From: Nymphaea colorata
Lineage: Eukaryota; Streptophyta; Magnoliopsida; Nymphaeales; Nymphaeaceae
DNA length: 64,000 bases
Reading direction: 5' to 3'
Assembly: GCF_008831285.2 (NCBI RefSeq)
Contig: NC_045143.1
Coordinates: forward strand, 2,205,503-2,269,502
Below are positions 61,055-64,000 of the stretch, one piece after another. Each line of letters begins with the position of its first letter. The stretch's first letter is position 1. Both the position numbers and the translations under genes were made by a program. A model generated the notes under the pieces. That model did not search any database. It was not told where the DNA came from and saw nothing but the letters and a program-made list of their open reading frames with translations.

Positions 61055-63696
61055 CTAGCTCTCTATATAGTTAGACAGGTAGAATCCCTGCCGGCCGGCG
61101 TATGGTGCACCGTGAGAGACGAAAGGAATCTGGGCAGCACTAACGACGCCTACATCACAATCATGTTGTGGTGTGATGTAGTAAATGACGTAAGGGCACT
61201 CGTGGTTGTGCGTACCGTCATACGTGGTGATCACGAATCTTGGATCTTCCCTGTCCCTTTCAACCCTCTTCTTCACGCTGCAGCCTCCATGGGAGCACCG
61301 GTAGTAATTCCTGCAGAGTTAGCTACGCTTGGTTAGACGAGGCTCGGCAAACTTCTGTAAACTATTTTCATATAATCAAACATGAACGATTTTCCAGAGT
61401 ATGCCAAAGAATATTTCCGTAGAGATCGCAGTTTGATGTATGAAAGCAATTTCTCGTTACTTAATTAGGAAGATCAATATTTTTCTGTAACGAGATCTTC
61501 TTCTTGTATACAAAATCATAATGAAGTCTACTATACATGCCACCCTTACCCATCTAGGTGTGCGAAGCCCTTTGTGGGCTTAGTGCAAAAGACTTCAATA
61601 TTAGGGAAGAAAGAAAACAATGGAGCTCAACTTGGTTGTAATTTTAATTTATTGCCAAATATTTTTCTTTTTTTGAGACTTATTTAGTGAGTGTTTGGCT
61701 TCACTTGAATTTTAGTTATAAAAATAAAATTCCAAAAACAGAATTCCACTTTAAATTGGAATTGAAATGAACAGTTCTAGTTTCCCCATGTGTTTGACAT
61801 TAGGAATTCTAATCCCAGAATTGAAAATGATGTGTTTGGTAAAACAAGAATTAAAATCCTAAAATTGATGAGTTAAAACCTTCATGATGTGTGCCCTAAT
61901 GAGAGATGAAAAACTTCTAAAATTATAAAATCATAATTCCATCCCTTAAAGTAGAATCATACTTCTAGAATTTTGATTCAAAAATGAATTTATAATCCAG
62001 AATCAAAATTCTTTGCTTGAAAACACAATTCCACTTTCATAAAAAATGAGAATTGTAATTCTAGAATTCTACAATTCCACCCTAGTCAAACACCCCCTTG
62101 GGTAGTGATCAAGAGAAAACCAATAATCTTTTATCACTAACCATGAGAGGAGAACTTTGTTTTGGTCTTGCACCAAGGCACATGCTTTAGGCATCAAGCA
62201 TTTAGATAAGAGTATAGATAGAGCCCTCAAGGAAAGGAGAAAAACATCTGGAAAGTATACATACATACATATACATACATACACTTTAATTTTTGCAATT
62301 ATCCACTGCACTTCCTTTAATGCTAAAACCCTGCAAAAGCTTGGTTTGGTTTATGTGAATGATCTTTTACATAAACCTCAGTCTTTAGGAATTTAATGCT
62401 GTTCATGTTAAAGAAAATTTTTGGCAATTTCCACTTGGTAAATGCCAGCTGCATCTCTCCTCGTAACTTACCACAGGGATCCTCTATTCAAAAGTAGAGA
62501 GGTTAGTGAATTTAATTATTTTGCTCAAGGTTACTAGCAAGTAAAACATCCAGCTTATAGTACTATATGATTTTTTGGCTTTCTTGAATGAAACAAGAGA
62601 ATGATCGATTATTACGAACAGCCTAGCTAGGCGGTCCTTTTACGTGTTTATTAATTTCTAATCATCACTGTCATGATACAAATCATACGTTTCGGCCTAG
62701 TGTTTACCGAGAGAGAGAAAGCATGATCTATGGAATACAGATAGACAGCAAGCTAGTGAACGGCAATGAGGAATAATGAGTAAATTTGAAACTGAATGTT
62801 AATTTATGACAAACTAAATAGGTTTCAAATTAAATCTGCCTTGTAAGTTTCTCCATTGAAGTCGAGAAAAAATAAAGAAGATTGGCATAAGCAGTATCAT
62901 ATCTCCTTTTCTTCCAGTTACATACTTTTCGCTCCCCATTTCTGAACTGACTAAGCAAAGATATATAAGTCCAATATCAGTAGACCTTGAAGCTCAAACC
63001 GTCGAATCTTGCAAAAAGAAAATCAACTTGGACAAAAAATTGTAGGTCTTGAACCATATCTTTGTGGTTGACATTTGGTGCGTGCATGTCATGCAATGGC
63101 TATAAACACTGTCTGCAAGTGGCATGAAAATATCAAAGTAATATATCACTTCCGGCAATAATAAATCGAGGGTCACTTTCTACAGGTCATTGTTTGTATT
63201 GCAATGTAGGAGCTTAGCCTTTCACAGCCAAAAAGTCCTCCTATCTTGGGCATTCCCAAGCAAATGCCAGACAGGATATACGTGTGTTCTGAATATTCTG
63301 ATTCCGTATCATGTGATAAGATCTTTTAAGCAATTCATGGCTGTGTAGCAAGATCATATATACTTTTGACGAAAAAAAGGGAAAACCCATTTAGATAACA
63401 TCCATATGTTGTCATAAACCTAGATATCTCAAATATTAATGTCTTTCACAAACTAGTACCCCTTGGTATATATGTGCCAAAGGAAGAGAACTGATCATCG
63501 TGATAATGATGAAGATGAAGAGATAGTGCAAACTTATTACCTAGGGTTTTGGTTGTCCTTAACCATCTTCTTTCCATACTTCCTCCATCTGTATCCGTCA
63601 TCCAAGTTCTCAACATCCGACATTGTCTTAAATGCGACCTTAACACCAAGTTCATCTGATTTTCTTTTCCTCGAGCTACACTCACCTCTCTGTTTC
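61055..63696 (-). CDS. WRKY51: Group IIc WRKY transcription factor, WRKYGKK type (copy C, 5' end outside window)
   Basis: Exon 2 (63696-63541) and exon 3 (61310-61055) have the same lengths, phases and splice sites as copy B. Exon 2 encodes [19 protein letters not shown], then [19 protein letters not shown]. Exon 3 encodes the zinc site (RCSHGGC and TYDGTHNH) and ends FYLSNYIES, TAG. Exon 1 is expected at about 64.08-64.3 kb, judging by the 384-base intron 1 of copy B. No frameshift or stop occurs in the visible part, so it may be an intact paralogue. Differences from copy B include D for H just after [11 protein letters not shown] for I before LDDGYRW, YDG for YEG, and the last residues IES for MDS. 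Intron 2 has gained a MITE. Confidence 0.92.
61311..63540 (-). other. WRKY C intron 2 (2.2 kb)
   Basis: Donor CCTAG|GTAATA and acceptor CTCTGCAG|G. Blocks align with WRKY B intron 2 (53709-55363), apart from the MITE. A (TACA)n-like run lies at 62258-62283. No other gene seen. Confidence 0.75.
61691..62100. mobile_element. hAT-like MITE in intron 2 of WRKY copy C
   Basis: The left end GTGTTTGGCTTCACTTGAATT and the complement of the right end GTGTTTGACTAGGGTGGAATT pair. The interior has many aattc words. It is flanked by similar octamers TTTAGTGA (61683-61690) and GGTAGTGA (62101-62108). Copy B at the same intron position (about 54070-54090) has no insertion. Confidence 0.7.
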
Positions 63697-64000
63697 CTGA
63701 AAAGCAAAGAAATTGGTCATTAGCGATCACATGAAGGTCGCTGCTGCTGAACTTGCCCGGGGGATGACTAAGATCAATCAATATGACACTTCAAGGGAGT
63801 GGTAGATGATGCTTTTTAAATAACGAGAGACGTTGAAGGCAATCGGCTGAAAAAGAATGAATATTGGGAGGTGGGGATCGAAGGGCTTGACATAATCTGC
63901 AGATTCTAAGAGCCAGGTGACTAACCAATTAAAGCTTCAAGAATGGAAGAAAGTTCGTTCACATGTTGATGAATCTATATCAGGCAGTCTTTGATGAGGT

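Overview
The window is plant nuclear DNA, most likely from a flowering plant. The genes are split by GT-AG introns and separated by AT-rich spacers full of (TA)n and (GA)n runs, small inverted-repeat transposons and SINE-like debris. All readable genes belong to plant families: IQD, half-size ABCA, LIP1 and a WRKYGKK-type WRKY. I cannot name the species from sequence alone. No rRNA, confident tRNA, CRISPR, organellar or viral segment was seen.

Layout. 1-8 kb: gene-poor spacer with repeats and one orphan coding-looking exon on the minus strand (973-1181). 8.1-14.3 kb: an intact IQ67-domain gene, IQD31-like (+), 582 aa from six coding exons. 17.8-30.2 kb: an intact half-size ABC transporter of subfamily A (+), 941 aa from 18 exons, whose 5.7-kb first intron holds several small transposons. 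32.3-34.4 kb: a two-exon gene (+) for a conserved 194-aa membrane protein of unknown function. 35.9-40.0 kb: the circadian/cytoskeletal small GTPase LIP1 (-), 334 aa from seven exons, convergent with the previous gene. 42.6-43.1 kb: a decayed C-terminal piece of a mitochondrial aminopeptidase P gene (ICP55/XPNPEP3 type). 45.7-64 kb: a tandem array with about 7.6-kb period built around a group IIc WRKY gene on the minus strand. Copy A (45.75-48.4 kb) is a pseudogene, copy B (53.45-56.12 kb) is intact at 207 aa, and copy C (61.06 kb to the window edge) shows exons 2 and 3 only because exon 1 should lie beyond 64000.

The gene models were built by joining exons so that splice phases agree and the joined product matches the known family architecture. 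For IQD, ABCA, LIP1 and WRKY B every junction is phase-consistent and total lengths are close to those of the Arabidopsis relatives as I remember them. These are unrelated single genes, not a pathway. The WRKY array is the only region where neighbours share ancestry.

The most informative part of the window is that array. Comparing copies reveals gene death in A (1-bp deletion, lost exon 2), a MITE insertion in C with the matching empty site in B, transposon debris confined to A, and several secondary tandem duplications. I did not find a convincing wholly new biological system. The best uncharacterised items are the two-membrane-segment protein and the orphan exon at the left edge.
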